64,000 nucleotides of DNA. It comes from Crotalaria pallida. Its lineage: Eukaryota; Streptophyta; Magnoliopsida; Fabales; Fabaceae. Every line of letters begins with the position of its first letter. Position 1 is the first letter of the stretch. The stretch is taken from positions 63,410,660 to 63,474,659 of the forward strand of contig CM075649.1 in NCBI GenBank assembly GCA_037953625.1. The letters run 5' to 3'. Under the pieces are notes generated by a model. That model was not told the DNA's origin and did no database searches. It saw nothing but the letters and a program-made list of their open reading frames with translations. Both the position numbers and the translations under genes were made by a program. Positions 11,619 through 24,175 of this stretch are shown one piece after another.

Positions 11619-12068
11619 TTAAATCTGCCTGTCGAACACAACCGGATGAAGTTTCCCTTTCTTTTTGCGCCCTTTCTTCACTCCCGAAGGTGATGCCTTC
11701 CATGTTGCTGCTTCCTCATTGTCAATTAACTCCAACTCTACTCCACCTAGAGGGGTGGAGTTTTCCTGAATCTCATTCCGCACCTTCTCTTCATAGCTTC
11801 TATATCCTCGTACGGTGACTTGTCCCAAATGCCGTTCCAAGTTGACTCCGCTCAATCTGTGTTCCGGGTCCTGAATCACTATCTGGGTGTAACCAGTCCA
11901 TACCCAACCATAGGGAGTAGGCTTTAAACCATTTCCATGCTTTTCCAGGTGGTGATCTCCATACGATACTCCATCTGCCCGTTGAGATACCAGCAACACC
12001 GATATGCCAACGAACAGGAGAGAGTAAGCAATCCGAACGATGCATCGTCGACGGTGTGGGTTTACCAT
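11619..12068 (-). CDS. LTR-resident ORF, diverged relative of the A-family ORF (possibly broken)
   Basis: The 149-codon frame contains YGWVWTGYTQIVIQDPEH followed by RLSG. This matches the core of the A-family ORF (GW-x-W, T-x-V-x-I, DP-x-H-x-L-x-G), at the same place in the LTR. The C-terminus has an acidic patch and then a Lys/Arg-rich run (KKGRKKKGK), unlike A. By analogy with A, F and L the start should be the ATG after CGGGCAG near 11976, but that ATG is in another frame and stops after 16 codons, so this copy may carry a frameshift. The upstream in-frame start at 12068 adds a basic-then-hydrophobic N-terminus (IAYSLLFVGISVLLVS) resembling a signal anchor. I suspect that is translated intron and not real. 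Function unknown. Confidence 0.35.
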   Translation of the reverse strand: MVNPHRRRCIVRIAYSLLFVGISVLLVSQRADGVSYGDHHLEKHGNGLKPTPYGWVWTGYTQIVIQDPEHRLSGVNLERHLGQVTVRGYRSYEEKVRNEIQENSTPLGGVELELIDNEEAATWKASPSGVKKGRKKKGKLHPVVFDRQI

Positions 12069-12477
12069 AGGCAAGATATCAAGACAATACAAGCATACAA
12101 TATGACATATATACAACATAACAATGCAACATAATATAAATTCAACACAACATTTAAGATCATCATCATCATCATTATCTTGCCAAACTTATTCTCACTT
12201 CTCATCATAACATCCTTTATTTCTCAATTCCTTTCTCATTCTCAACTTGCAAATCTTTCACTTTCATTCATTTCCCCTTCATGGGGTTTCATTCATCTTT
12301 TCCACGCTTTCATTCTCGATTCATTTCTCATTGTCAATATTTCAAAAGCTTTTGCTTCTTATAATTATAAGTCATTTTATGACTCTTAATCTTTTCTTAT
12401 CAAGTCTTATTGGATCACAACCATCGATGATTGGGGAATTATAATATCATCGATGTACTCGTCTCTTTCGCAGTTAG

Positions 12478-13048
12478 CACACACGTCTACATCTCCTCGG
12501 TCATCCACCCAACCTAGTCGGAAGCAAACAGGAGTACAGGATCTTTACCACGCGGGCTTGACAGTTGTCTCACAAATCAAATGGCTCCAAGCCAGGAGAA
12601 CTGTAGAAAATCGGGTACAGTCTCAAATCAAATAATATAATCAAGGAACACTGTAGAAAAATCGGGTACAGTGGCAAAATCAAAGAGCCCCGTTCCAGTC
12701 CCTCTCACTGTTCCTGAATAGCCATAGGGGGCGACAGTACTATTCTAGTTGCGCTGCAGATCTTACCACGGCTTTGGACCCAGTCCCTACCACGTCTGGT
12801 ATACCACATATGGAGTTTGTTCTGCCTAGAATGTACTCAAGGCTTCTTGACGTTTCACCGTCATTGCCTTCCCCTATTGCCATCACAACCCGAATATCCC
12901 TGATACCCGGGGTATCTTCCTCTCCACTACTTCGCACTCATCGCTCACCGCATTCGTCAATGTCTTTAAAGTGTTTTAGAGTCTTAGTTATTACCCTAAG
13001 GTCGGCTCATCCTGGGTGCATCCCTTCAACGAGTCCCGACCACTATTG
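12478..13048 (-). other. Conserved LTR block, copy C
   Basis: It has the same landmarks in the same order as 3462-4039, despite strong divergence of the LTR around it. The short hairpin seen in A and F' is degraded here (CCTATGGCTATTCAGG in place of the clean stem). Confidence 0.65.
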
Positions 13049-13112
13049 ACAACATCTCTTTTCTCAACAGAGCACAGAGTTGGGATCGCATCAACATACT
13101 TGCATATCACTT

Positions 13113-13255
13113 TATAACCTTTCTCAACACCTCATGTCATAAACTTTCTCAAAATCTCGTTTCATAAACTTTCTCAAAATCTCATTTCATAACTTTCTCA
13201 AAATCTCGTTTCATAAACTTTTTCAAAATCTCATTTCATAAACTTTCTCAAAATA
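13113..13255. repeat. 25-bp tandem repeat in C LTR
   Basis: About five and a half copies of a unit close to CTTTCTCAAAATCTCATTTC plus ATAAA. It is located just upstream (minus sense) of the conserved block, as in A, G and L. Confidence 0.8.
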
Positions 13256-16008
13256 ACAACAAATCTCTTTTTGGAACATCAGCCTTCTGGCTTCACATAG
13301 CTCAACTCATATCATTTCTCATTTCAATAAACAACAACAACATTGCTTTCCTCAGCTCTGGCTCATCAGCATCATTACCATCAGCTCTTGCTCAACATCA
13401 TTACAATACTTTTCGTTCATATCAAGATTTAACTCTTATCATATTCTCACAACTTTCATGACATCTTAAATCTTTTCATAATTCTTTGTCAAACTCAATT
13501 CGTATCTCTTTTCTGATCATTCTCATACCTCTTATTCTTATCTCTTTTCATAATGTCTTATCAAGCCTGCCTTATTCAATTAAGGACATAGGCCAAATAG
13601 GGTGTTATATCTTCTCTTGTATCTTTTGCTTTCACATTCTTGCCCACATTATCTCATTCGTCTTTCTTTTCAATCATATTTCATTTTCAAGACGTAACAG
13701 ACGTCCATCAGCATGCTACTCTTATTATTCAACAACTCAAATATCATCATGCATAATTAAGCATTTAAACAGATAAACATAAGCATGCTATTTCAAATCA
13801 TCATCATTCAAATTCATCACATAACAACATGTGGTCTTTGTCTCCTTCGTATAAGTGGCCACACAACACAAACAATTGCCACTATACTACTGACTCGGAA
13901 CCACCAAGTTTCGATCTTTGAGATGATCCAGAATGTCCTAATAAATCACCTAAATACCACGGTGTCTTAGGAAAGCTTCTCTCTCACCTCTAGTCCCAGC
14001 AAATGTAGGCACACGATCTCCGTGGATCCGTATCGCTGTCAGCTGCCCCAATCCTTCGTCTTTAAAATTCCTCGTATTAAATAGAACACGTTTACATTAT
14101 TAACTTGCATCAAGAAAATCTTCTCTTAACTCAAACACATTTCATTCCTCGTCAGAAGACTTAAAACATAATCGATTTCTCAAAACCACTCTAATATTTT
14201 CTAGTACTTCAAGTACTTTAAAACCATTTTAAAATATTTAATAAAGTAATTTAAATCAATCGATTTGGTTGCTGGTCCGTCTTGGACAGCACCTTAATCA
14301 TGTCCGAAAACACCGAAAAATTCATCGTTCTCAATCCGACTTTTTCCCAAATTAAATACCACTTGAAAGCCGTACTTTACATCACATGAACACATTTTTA
14401 AATCTAAGAAACAAATCTAAACAATTCTGGACAGCAAGGAATTGTTTCACAAAATCATTTTAATAAAAATTCGAAAACATCGTGAAGGCACTTTTGTTTC
14501 AAATAATCCATTAGCTCAAAACTAACACTTTAAAATTCAAGCTTTATCAATAAGTACGAACTTAGGACAGCCACTAAACATGTCCCATGTTTCCAAATAA
14601 ATCAAACCAAATAAACTCAAGGTTACTTAATTTCAAAATCAATTACATATACAAACATTTTTCTAAACATCAACTAGCACACAACCAACAACAACACTTT
14701 GATAAATCAGGTCATATAAATCATATACTTTTCAAATATCAATTAGCATTTATCCAAATAAAATCCTATCCTATTTAATTAATCTTGGCTGAATTGCACC
14801 TCCACATAAAACAACGTTCTTTCCATTAAATCCAAGCATAAATCACTTAACCAATCACTTAATTATTTTCTAAACACTTTCATTTCCATTTTCACCTACA
14901 TGCACATCGGAAAGCCGAATTTCATTTAGCAAAATAAATCAAGATCACAAGTTTCAATCACTCTATATCAATTTATTCATTTTAAAAATATTAGCACGCA
15001 AGTTCACTTTCAAGGAATCAATTTCACTTACTCATGAATACATGCATGGTCGAAAATATGCACAAGTCAAAGAAAAGATTTGTTCAAGACCAAAAACATA
15101 AAATCATGAAATTATTCATTCCTTTTTGATTCAAAACCGTGAGCTTTCACTTGGAAATTTAGCAAACTTTAATTTATTTTCTTAACTTGAATTAAATCAA
15201 GGATCACACCAAAGTCTTATATTTCATGCCTTAATAATTTCATGCATGCATTTAAAGTCTTTAGATTTAACAAATACTAACATGCATGTGTTTTAAATGA
15301 TGATCAAAGCATGATTTCCTATTTCCCTAAGCTTGACCGAATCATCCTCATAACAAAGACAAGATTTTTATTTTATTTTTTAACATGCAAGAATCGAATC
15401 ACTTAGATCAAGTCATATATTAGATTAAACAAATTTTAGAGCAACCTTTTCTTTCTTTTCTCACTAAACCGAAACATCATTATCATCATGAATCAAAGTT
15501 TGGCTTCAAATCTTTAACATGCAAAGAACATAGCATATAGATCAAGTCCTTTTTGCATCAAAAACCATTTTCAAAGGCTTGTTTTCCTTGGTGTCCTTCA
15601 AAATCGTGAGGATCCTCAAAGAAAAATAAAATCTTTTTACTCAAGAACAACATGCATGAACCAAGATTAAAGCTTTTCACTTATTAAACATGGATCATCA
15701 CATGCATGCACTTAAATCAACCAATCCAAGCATAAAACCAACATGCAATCATCAAAGTCTTAGCTTTTTCACAAAACATGCAAGAATCATAAATCAAAGT
15801 AAACCCTTTCAACTTATTTTTCAAAGAAACATAAAAATATCTTTTCAAGATTAAACATCATCATGCATGTGCTTAGATCTCATGAATCAAGTCATAAAAT
15901 CAACATAAAAATACCAATCAAAGATCATAAACCATTTCAAGTAAAAAGGGACCAAAACCATGATGAACATCAAGGAAAGATCAAATCTTTTTGTTCAAAA
16001 ACAACATG

Positions 16009-16027
16009 TGTAACACCCCGCATTTTT
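16009..16027 (+). mobile_element. Element E LTR, first 19 bp
   Basis: TGTAACACCCCGCATTTTT is an LTR start inserted into the C LTR. The last five T are the target site of solo LTR D. The sequence resumes at 18603, giving the same CATTTTTCCC(A/G)TACG start as F and G. Confidence 0.8.
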
Positions 16028-16340
16028 TGTAACACCCTATATAATAATTACCCATAATTACCCCAAAATTAGGATTTAAAGTTTCTTTTAAGATGAATAT
16101 GATATTTGCCAAAATAATAATAATTCCTTTCATTAATAACAAAAACATCAGAGTTAATAAAGCGGAAGACTTAAATGCATCAAACACATAAAGTATAAGT
16201 TTAGGTACATTCAGTTCGGTCATTCAAAATGCAATCAGTGTTTTAGCTCGGCCCAACAGGCGGAGACCCAATACAAAACAATGTTCTAGCTCGGCCCAAC
16301 TGGCCGAGACCCATCCACCTATCTGACTCTAAATAACTTA

Positions 16341-16359
16341 CTCTCCCTGTGAGGGAGAG
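16341..16359 (-). other. CAC-loop hairpin, copy D
   Basis: Minus strand CTCTCCCT-CAC-AGGGAGAG is a perfect 8-bp stem, about 45 bases after the acceptor-like CAG. Copies lie at 55147-55165 and 59555-59573, with a compensated variant at 45421-45439. Confidence 0.6.
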
Positions 16360-16769
16360 TGATCCTGCTCGGCCGGGGACTGCGTCTGCTCGGGCTCAGT
16401 ACCTGAAAAATGGTAAGGAGGTGAGCATTACACAGAACTTAAATAAGCAGTTTCTAAAATGACATACCGAACTACCAAGCCAAACACAAATAGTCAAATA
16501 GCAAATAAATCATAAGTAATCAAACCCATGTGTCTCATGCATATATCAACATTTAGCTCGGTTCGCATACCCACATCCTCGTCTAGCTCGGCTCACATCA
16601 TAAACCAGTTAACTCATTGCTAGCTATACCTCGGTTTATCCTCTCATGCCCCGGATTACCATCTCTATCTCGGGTTCATTACTCATCATTTCACTTTCAC
16701 ATAATTTACAATCCTTTACTCTTCTCGGATGCATACACCCAGTGCATGTCTTACACCATTTAAGTCGAA

Positions 16770-17165
16770 TATTGGAGTGTCCATAACGGCGAGTACCACA
16801 ATACTCGGCTTACAGCTGCGAGCACCACAATGCTCGGCTTACGCGATCAATGCACGCACCCAGTACGCGTCTGCTATGACCAGGAACACTACCGCCGATC
16901 ATTCTATGGAGTAAGGAGTGTCCATAACTGCGAGTACCACAATACTCGTCTTACAGCTGCGAGCACCACAATGCTCGGCTTACGCGATCAATGCACACAC
17001 CCAGTACGCGTCTGCTATGACGAGGAACACATCCCACCGATTCCGTTCTCGGAACCTTGTGAGTCATAACTGCGAGCACCACAATGCTCGTCTTACAGCC
17101 GCGAGCACCACAATGCTCGGCTTACGCGATCAATGCACGCACCCAGTACGCGTCTGCTATGACCC
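16770..17165. repeat. Tandem repeats in LTR D
   Basis: There are three composite units of about 140-150 bp, each with a doubled 'gcgagcaccacaatgctcg' motif followed by 'cttacgcgatcaatgcac' and 'cccagtacgcgtctgctatg'. They make several overlapping frames look open; none is a gene. A shortened relative lies at about 54640-54735 in H. Confidence 0.85.
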
Positions 17166-18602
17166 GACCACACAACCATTTCTCTTTAATTCCCTTTATC
17201 TTATTAACCAGTATTATTTTTTTTTAAGTTCGGCCCACCTCAGTTCACCTCTTTAATTTATTCCTCTTTGCATCTATCTCGGCTCAACCCTTTACCCATT
17301 TCCGATTTCCATTATTCCTATTATCTATCTCGTCTACCTATCCCCTTATATAACTTATTAGTTTGTCTTTTCGATCCACCCTGGTTACCATTTTTCTCAT
17401 TCCCCATTCTCACCCTCTCTCGGCTCGGCCACAGATACAAATACCAAATATCAAAACTCATAAACACTTATACCACAACAACCACATGAACAAAACATTT
17501 AGTCAATCCATCATATAAAATACAGCATATGAAATATAGCATGTAATCAAAAGGGATATTCCATCTTCACCTAAAATCCATGTTTTTAGTTCATTCATTA
17601 ATTCCCCTTTTATCCTTTATACCATTTCTCTTCTAACATTAACCTGTGTCCATTCCCTAATCTAACACCCACTCTTAGTACCCTTTATGAACACCCTAGA
17701 AACCCAAACTCAAGTAGAGGTAACACTCACTCCTTACCTCAAACCGTGTGAGATAAGAGTTGAGTGTTTGAGAGTGGTTCCTTGACCTTGACCTTGAGAG
17801 CTCCAAACCTCTTGAATCCTTTTCCTCCTTGCTGCCACCACCACACCACGCTACACACGAGCTTCACGGCGGCCCAGGGACTCCAGATCAAAACGGGGAC
17901 GGAGAGGAGGAGGGAGAAAGAAAATATGTTTGGGGGTTTTGTTGTTGCTGGATTTCAGAGAAGAAAATGAGAGAGAAAGAGAGTGAGACGTAGGGAGAAG
18001 AAGAATGAAAAATGAGAAATGTTATGTTGTCTATGTTGGCTCTCTTTTATTCATTTAGGGAAATATTTGTGTGGCTAAGATTCATTGGCTTCTTGAGGAA
18101 GCTTGAATATGTGGACAGGATTCATTGGCTTCTTGAGGAAGCCATGAACAGTACATTGAAAAGGACATAAAGCAGTGATAATGACATAAAGTGAAGAACA
18201 GTACCGTACGGACGGTACGAAAACCAAAGGGTTAACAGCTCCACATGAACTGGCATGGAGGAGCTAGGACGTGTTGGCTCGGGTACGTCGGCTAGGATAC
18301 GTTGGCTCGGTTTGTAGGAACAGCAGTAGTCCGAGCTTCCCTCTCGGACAAGACACTGAGATCGGCTAATCCAGATTGGACAATGGGTTTCACGTTGGGT
18401 TCCCTTTCAGCTCGGTTCATAAGCACACAATCTTATCTAGCTCGGCCGGGATCGGGCCGAGGCCTTAATCTCACATCCTAGGTCGGCCTATGCTCATACT
18501 ACCCTTCTAACCTTGTACAATATCTAAGGCTTAATCCCATCCTTAAATAGATATTTATATACTAAAATTTTATTATTTTATATTAATTTTAGGGATGTTA
18601 CA

Positions 18603-19126
18603 TTTTTCCCATACGTGCGTAAACGATTTTCGTCAGAATAAACCCTGAGATTCTATTTTCAGAAAAGTATTTTACGCGAGAAAGAAATAAATTGTTGATT
18701 TTCAAGGATTTTTATAAACAAGATGTTTTTATAGAATGAGAAGTGAAGAATTTTGTTGAGTTTTGAAATGATTTGATTTATAAGATATAAGTTGTGATTT
18801 TATTAAAAAGTGATTTTTATTTGAAATGAAGTTTTGGAATTGTTAACTTTGAAAATTTGTATCTTTTTAACCGTAACTCGGATTTTCATGATCTTTATAT
18901 GAAAACGATCGTCTCGAAATGTAAATTTTGAAAATGTAATTTTTGGAATTTTTTGGGTTGATTTATAAAAATTAATTTTCAGAGTTATGAAATACGAATT
19001 TTGGGATTTGCATTTTGAAGAAAATAAATTTATTATCTTGGCATCAATTTTTATATGACATGTGCTTGGTGTAATGTGTGTTTAATGAGTGATGCATGAA
19101 ATGATTTTGTGAATGTGATTTTTTAG
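18603..19126 (+). mobile_element. Element E LTR, continuation
   Basis: It continues the LTR begun at 16009 and is close in sequence to the first 500 bp of G (26595-27100): shared 'acgattttcgt', 'aaaccctgag' and 'gatgcatgaaa'. It is cut at 19127 by element F, and the remainder lies beyond the window. Confidence 0.75.
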
Positions 19127-20063
19127 TGTAACACCCCGCATTTTTCCCGTACGTGCGTAAATGAATTCATTTAAAATGAACCTTGAATTTCTGGTTTTCA
19201 AAAGAATTTTCTAAAAGAGGATTTATGATTTTGCTAAAAGAGTGATTTCTTTATGGAATAAATTTGCATTTTTGGATTTGTGAACTTTGAAAATGTGATT
19301 TTTGGAATTTTTGGGTTGATTTACAAAATTTATTTCTGAAAATCTTGGAAGACGAAATTTTTAGAAATCATGATTTTTGAAAATTAATAACTTTAAATAA
19401 ATCTGTCTTTTTGAAATTTCTTATATATATGAAAAGCTTGATTTTTAAGAGATTTTAATTATGTGTAGATAATTGATTTACTTTGAAAGAGTTTGAGTCT
19501 TCTTTATAGTAAAAATATGTTCTTATAGGAAATTAAAACTATTTGCTATGACATGAAATTAATCCATGATATATGCTTAATATGATATGTGTTTGTTTTA
19601 ATATGTGAATGTTGCTTGAAAATTTATATGTGTGTATATATGTGTGGGTGGTGTTACGGTTTTGCATATGTGTGTGTGTGCATATGATTCTTGAAAATGT
19701 TTGCATAATTATATGAATTGATGATTATGGTGTCTTAAAATAAATGTGAGTAGAAATTGAAAATATAAGATGTCTGTGCATGTGTATGTGCTACGGTGGT
19801 GTGTGTAAGGGGTAGGATTTTAATTTTTGGGTAAGGAAAATTATAGGTTGAATTTGAAATCAAAGAGGGATCACATGGGTAGAAAGAGAGGTTTGAAGTG
19901 ATGGATATAACCATGCATGATGAGACCTAAGCCCTAGCCTATGCACCATATTCCCTTTGATTTAACCCTTGCCATGCAAACTTTTGGAAACCCAAAATTG
20001 CCCTTCCATTTGATGCCTTGGCCGAACCTCAACTCAAGGGCAAAGAGGACCACTTCGGTTGCC

Positions 20064-20072
20064 CATAAATAC
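20064..20072 (+). promoter_or_regulatory. TATA-like box of the F LTR
   Basis: CATAAATAC lies about 940 bp into the LTR and roughly 95 bp before a GA-rich leader; the 3' LTR has the same sequence at 39699-39707. If it works, U3 is about 0.95 kb and nearly 4.8 kb of the LTR is transcribed from the 5' side. Confidence 0.4.
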
Positions 20073-20290
20073 ACCTAGCCTTGGTTCATTTCTTCATTTT
20101 TCTTTCCATTTCTTTTCCATTACATCCAAACACTTCTAAGGGATCATCAAACCCTTAGAAGAGAAAAGAGAGAGAGACGAAGAGAGGGTGGCCGTGAGGA
20201 GCACGAAGGAAGAAGGAGGAGAATTGGAGCAAGACTTTGAATTTTCCTTGGAGATCAAGAACGTTTGAAGTTAGGAGACCAACTTTCTTG

Positions 20291-23200
20291 GTAGGTTATG
20301 TGAAGATCAAGAGGAAGATCATGATAGTTAGGCTTTTCTTTTGGTTTTGTAATTTTTCCTTTTCTATTTCCTTGCATGTTTATTTTCATAGCTTGAAAGA
20401 TGAGTGTGAGTGTTGTTTAATCTTGATCATGGACTTTTAAAGTTTAAGTTGGTTTGTAATATGTGAACTTATGGACTTTATGCCTCGGTTATGGCCCTTT
20501 AAGTAGATCTTGATGATTTTCTAAACAAACTATTAAGAGATCTAAATTATTTACTTGAGATTATTGTGAAAACTAAAAATGGAAACCCTTTGCATGTTGG
20601 ATTTCTTCTCTAAAACCGTGACCTATGAGGTTTTCATGAAAGGTTTTGGTAAATGAATTATGAGCTAAGCTTGATTGGTGATGAAGTGAAGATTTTAAGT
20701 CTTGCATGTTAATTTCTTTTGCTCAATCCGTGATCTATGTGCATCTATGTGAATGTTTGATAAACCCTTACATGATCTAAGCTTATTTGAGAAGAAAATA
20801 GGACTTTTTAGCTTTGCATGTTGATTTTGTGATGATCTTGGTTAATCCTTGTATGTGCATGTATTAATCCATGATTGTTGATTAAACGTTAGGACTTTGA
20901 GGTTTGCATGTTATGTTTTCAAGTGAAAAAGATTAAGTTTTCTTCTATGTGTGTGTGTTACGGTCTAGAAGAAATGAGTAGGATAATGATCTTTAAAATG
21001 ATTCTTTTTCATATGACCATGATTTGATTTAAGGATTTGTCTTATGCATGTTTTGTTGGTGTGAAGGCCATTCGGCCATGAGTGATGAAAGTGGACTTGA
21101 TGTTTGATTTTGATGCATGTATGTATTAGGGGTAGATTTAGTAATCTTAAGTTCATTCATGTTATTTTTAGGAGTCCAAAGTATAATCTTAATTTTGTTT
21201 AAGAAAAGTTGTGAGTTTGATTTTAATAGAACTATTAAGAAAAATGTTGTTATAATAATGGTTCATGCATGTTGGTATGATAAAATGATGATCTACATGT
21301 TTGCTTTGATTAATTGTCTTTAGTATATTGAAAAGTGAACTAAAATTCTTGTCTTATGTGTCATGATATTCGGCCTTGAGGTAGGAGAATAGGGAAGTGT
21401 GTTTGATCATCATTGAAGTTGCATGTAGACTAAGAGTAGCCTCATTTAGGAGCATAAAGATGCCTGTATGAAATGATTAAATTTAAAGGACAAGTCAAAA
21501 TAAAACTTTGAAATGAATTGTAGCTTTGATTGTTGTCTTGAATTAAGTTAAGAAAAATAAAATTGAACTTGATAAATTTTCTTGTGATGCTCACGGTTTG
21601 ATCTTGGAAGGAATAGAATAATTTCATTATCTTATGTCTTGGATTGTGTGTTATATCTTTGCAAAATTTTACTGGAATAATTCGGCCAGTGCATGTTTAG
21701 GTGCTTAGAAGGATTTTCTTTTTTGAAATGACTAATGAGAGTGACTATATTCTATGTGTATGCTATTTTATGTTTGATGAAATGATGTGTTAATTTCCTT
21801 TCTTCTTTTCGGTTTTTAGGAATGAAAATAAATAAAAATTAATTGAATTAATTTTCATGATGTTGATTCTATGATTCTAAGATTTAGAATTTATTGGTAA
21901 TTAGGAAATGTTAATCATGGGTAATTTGGTTTTGTCAGGATTAATTAAGATTAAGTTTGAATTATTTTCCTATGCATGATTGGGTTGGTGTGTTAGTGTT
22001 ATAATTTAATTTGTTATTTCTTTAGCTTAAGAGTGTTTTTCAATATGTGAATGGTGAATGCTTAGACTTTTTAAATAATCTAATCTAATTTGACTTTAGA
22101 GCTTCATCTTTTCGAATTTTTGTTATCCTGTTGGATGTTTTCATAATCTGAATGTTTTAAACTATGTCTTTTTTTTAAAAAGGAAGTTTATTTGAATAAA
22201 AGAACATTTCTAAGTTGTTTTCAAAGTTTTTCTCAAAGACCTTTTTAATCCTAGATTTAAGTTGAATTTGAAAGTTTTGAATGATTAACAACAAGTTTTC
22301 AAAAAGAGAATTGTTTTCAAAAACGAATTAAAAGAGTGTATCGAAATCGTTTCTAACGCACGGGAAAAAATGTCTTAGTTCGAGCGACGGACGCGACGGA
22401 AATGAGGAGAGAATAGCGACCAGGAATCTTGGAGAGCTTTAGGATGTGTCGTCATCGAGGTGAGAGAGGGGCTTTCCCTTAAGACGCCATGGTAATTAGG
22501 TAACATATTAAGGCGTCCAATCATCTCAAAGATTGGACCCCGATCTCATTTAGTGAGGTAGTGTGATAGCAGTTATTTATTGTGGTTTGTTGTTTGTTGT
22601 GTGGCTATCCACTCGAACGACTGGGATCGGTTTAACTGTTAGTGTATTTGATGATATAGTTTATCATTAGAATTATGTATGAGTTGAATGATTTAATTAT
22701 TTTTTCAGTAATTTATGATACTGTTAGAACTGTTTGAATAAGCGTTATGAATAAAGTTGTGGAAGTAATTAATTAAGAATGAAAAGAAAAGAACAGCGGA
22801 TAAGAACGATGAGAGTAATTGAGAAAGTGAAAGGAGTTGATAGTGATGCTAAGCTCGATTTGACGAGGAAGGACACTAGTGATGCTGTGGAGCCATAGTG
22901 ACGTGAATGACGCGAAGGATGCTGCTAAGCCCGAGCTGACAAGGAAGGACCCTAATGACGTTGCTAAGTCATAGAGACGGGAAGAACGCGGAGGATGCTG
23001 CTGAACCGCAGCCGACGAAGAAGATTATGGTGATGTTGCTGAGCAAGAATTGATGAGATGCATGAGAAATGATGATGATGTATAAATGCTGTGATGATTT
23101 AAGTATTCGAGTTTTAGGGGGATTAGACGCGAGAGATTAGCGGTCGGGACTCGTTGAAGGGATGCACCAAGGATGAGCCGACCATTAGGACTAAGCCGTA

Positions 23201-24175
23201 ATTAAAATTCCTTAAAGGACTCTAAAAGACATTAACAAATGCGGTGAGGTATGAGTGTCGTATCGAAGTAAAGGAGAGGAAGGAACCATAAGTATCTACG
23301 GATACTTAGGAGGAGATTGCATTAGGGGAGGACAATGACGGTGATACGTCAAGAAGTCTAGAGTACTTTCTAGGCGGAACGAATCCCACAAGTGGCGTAC
23401 TAACGTGGTGGGACTGGGTCCAATGCCGTGGCAAGTTCTGCTTTCGAAGCTAGAATAGTACTGTTGCCCCCTAGATTGAAAATCTTGAACAGTGAGAGGG
23501 ACTGGAACGGGGCATTGTGATTGCCACTGTGAGACAGTGAGCCTGAGTAATGATAATGAATAAATTGAATTGATTTGAGGATGTATTCCTCCTGGTCTGG
23601 GACCACATGTTGTGAGACAGCTGTCGTGCCCGCGTGGTAAAGGTCCTGTACTCCTGTTTGCTTTCGACTAGGTTGGGTGGTTGACCGAGGAGATGTAGAC
23701 GCGTGTGCGAGCTCAATGATGTTTTCCCCTCATCATTGATGCTAACCGATCTAATAAGACTTAAAGAACCAAAACATCCTAATGATAAGCATAGCGATAA
23801 TAATAATAATTATAGTAATAACAATACCAAGTGATGGATAAGACGGATGAGTTATTTATGATACGAATCCCTCGAAGTATCTGAGGAGTTTGAGAATAAG
23901 GAATGAAAGAGAAGTACCAAGGTTGAGAATGTGATATCAATGAAGCTTGAAGACATTGTTATTATGAATGATTAGATGTGTGTTTAGGTTTAAATCTGTA
24001 TAGTGATCATGTGTTGTTTTGATTTAATTTATGTTGTCGTTTGATTTTATATATTATAGTTGTTTAGTCTTAATATTTACCTGATGTAATCCCACATAGT
24101 CGACATTGCCGTTTTGGGTAGCTCACTCTCTCTCGCATTTCTGTTATGTATTGTACAAAATTATACGGATCTTAG
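20291..24175 (+). other. Predicted intron inside the F LTR
   Basis: Donor-like TTCTTG|GTAGGTTATG and acceptor-like GGATCTTAG|ATGGAC would remove 3.9 kb and place the ORF ATG as the first bases of exon 2. The donor surroundings (AGATCAAGAGGAAGAT) are shared with G at 27762. Motif-based only. Confidence 0.35.
23135..23712 (+). other. Conserved LTR block, copy F
   Basis: It has the same landmarks as in A, C, G and L. The internal hairpin is imperfect here (CTAGATT/AATCTTG, one mismatch), midway between the A form and the F' form. Confidence 0.7.

Larger units (their letters stand above)
11231..16008 (-). mobile_element. Element C 5' LTR, interrupted by E
   Basis: On the minus strand it ends GGGCTGTTACA at 11231. 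It is a diverged relative of the A and F LTRs with the same order of parts: ORF region (11619-12068), conserved block (12478-13048), 25-bp T-rich repeats (13113-13255), and an AT-rich body with TGCATG motifs and 'accgtga' units (about 14100-16000). At 16009 another LTR start interrupts it, and the rest of C is outside the window. Confidence 0.7.
16028..18602 (-). mobile_element. Solo LTR D with TTTTT target duplication
   Basis: A complete 2,575-bp LTR. On the minus strand it starts TGTAACATCCC at 18602 and ends AGGGTGTTACA at 16028. TTTTT flanks it on both sides (16023-16027, 18603-18607), and removing one copy restores the E LTR start. It belongs to the same family as the LTR of H. In minus order it has a leader near 18050-17900, a strong donor TTTGAG|GTAAGG (17737), tandem repeats (17165-16770), an acceptor TTTTTCAG (16403) and the CAC-loop hairpin (16359-16341). 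No interior remains, so it arose by LTR-LTR recombination. Confidence 0.9.

Noticed and set aside
11970..12068. Signal-anchor-like N-terminus (IAYSLLFVGISVLLVS) of the C ORF
   Set aside because: It lies upstream of the AG-ATG site used by the other families and aligns with their non-coding pre-acceptor DNA, so it is probably translated intron.
16770..17165. CRISPR-like direct repeats (also 7996-8212)
   Set aside because: Units are contiguous composite LTR repeats with related spacers, no cas genes, and the setting is plant retrotransposon DNA.
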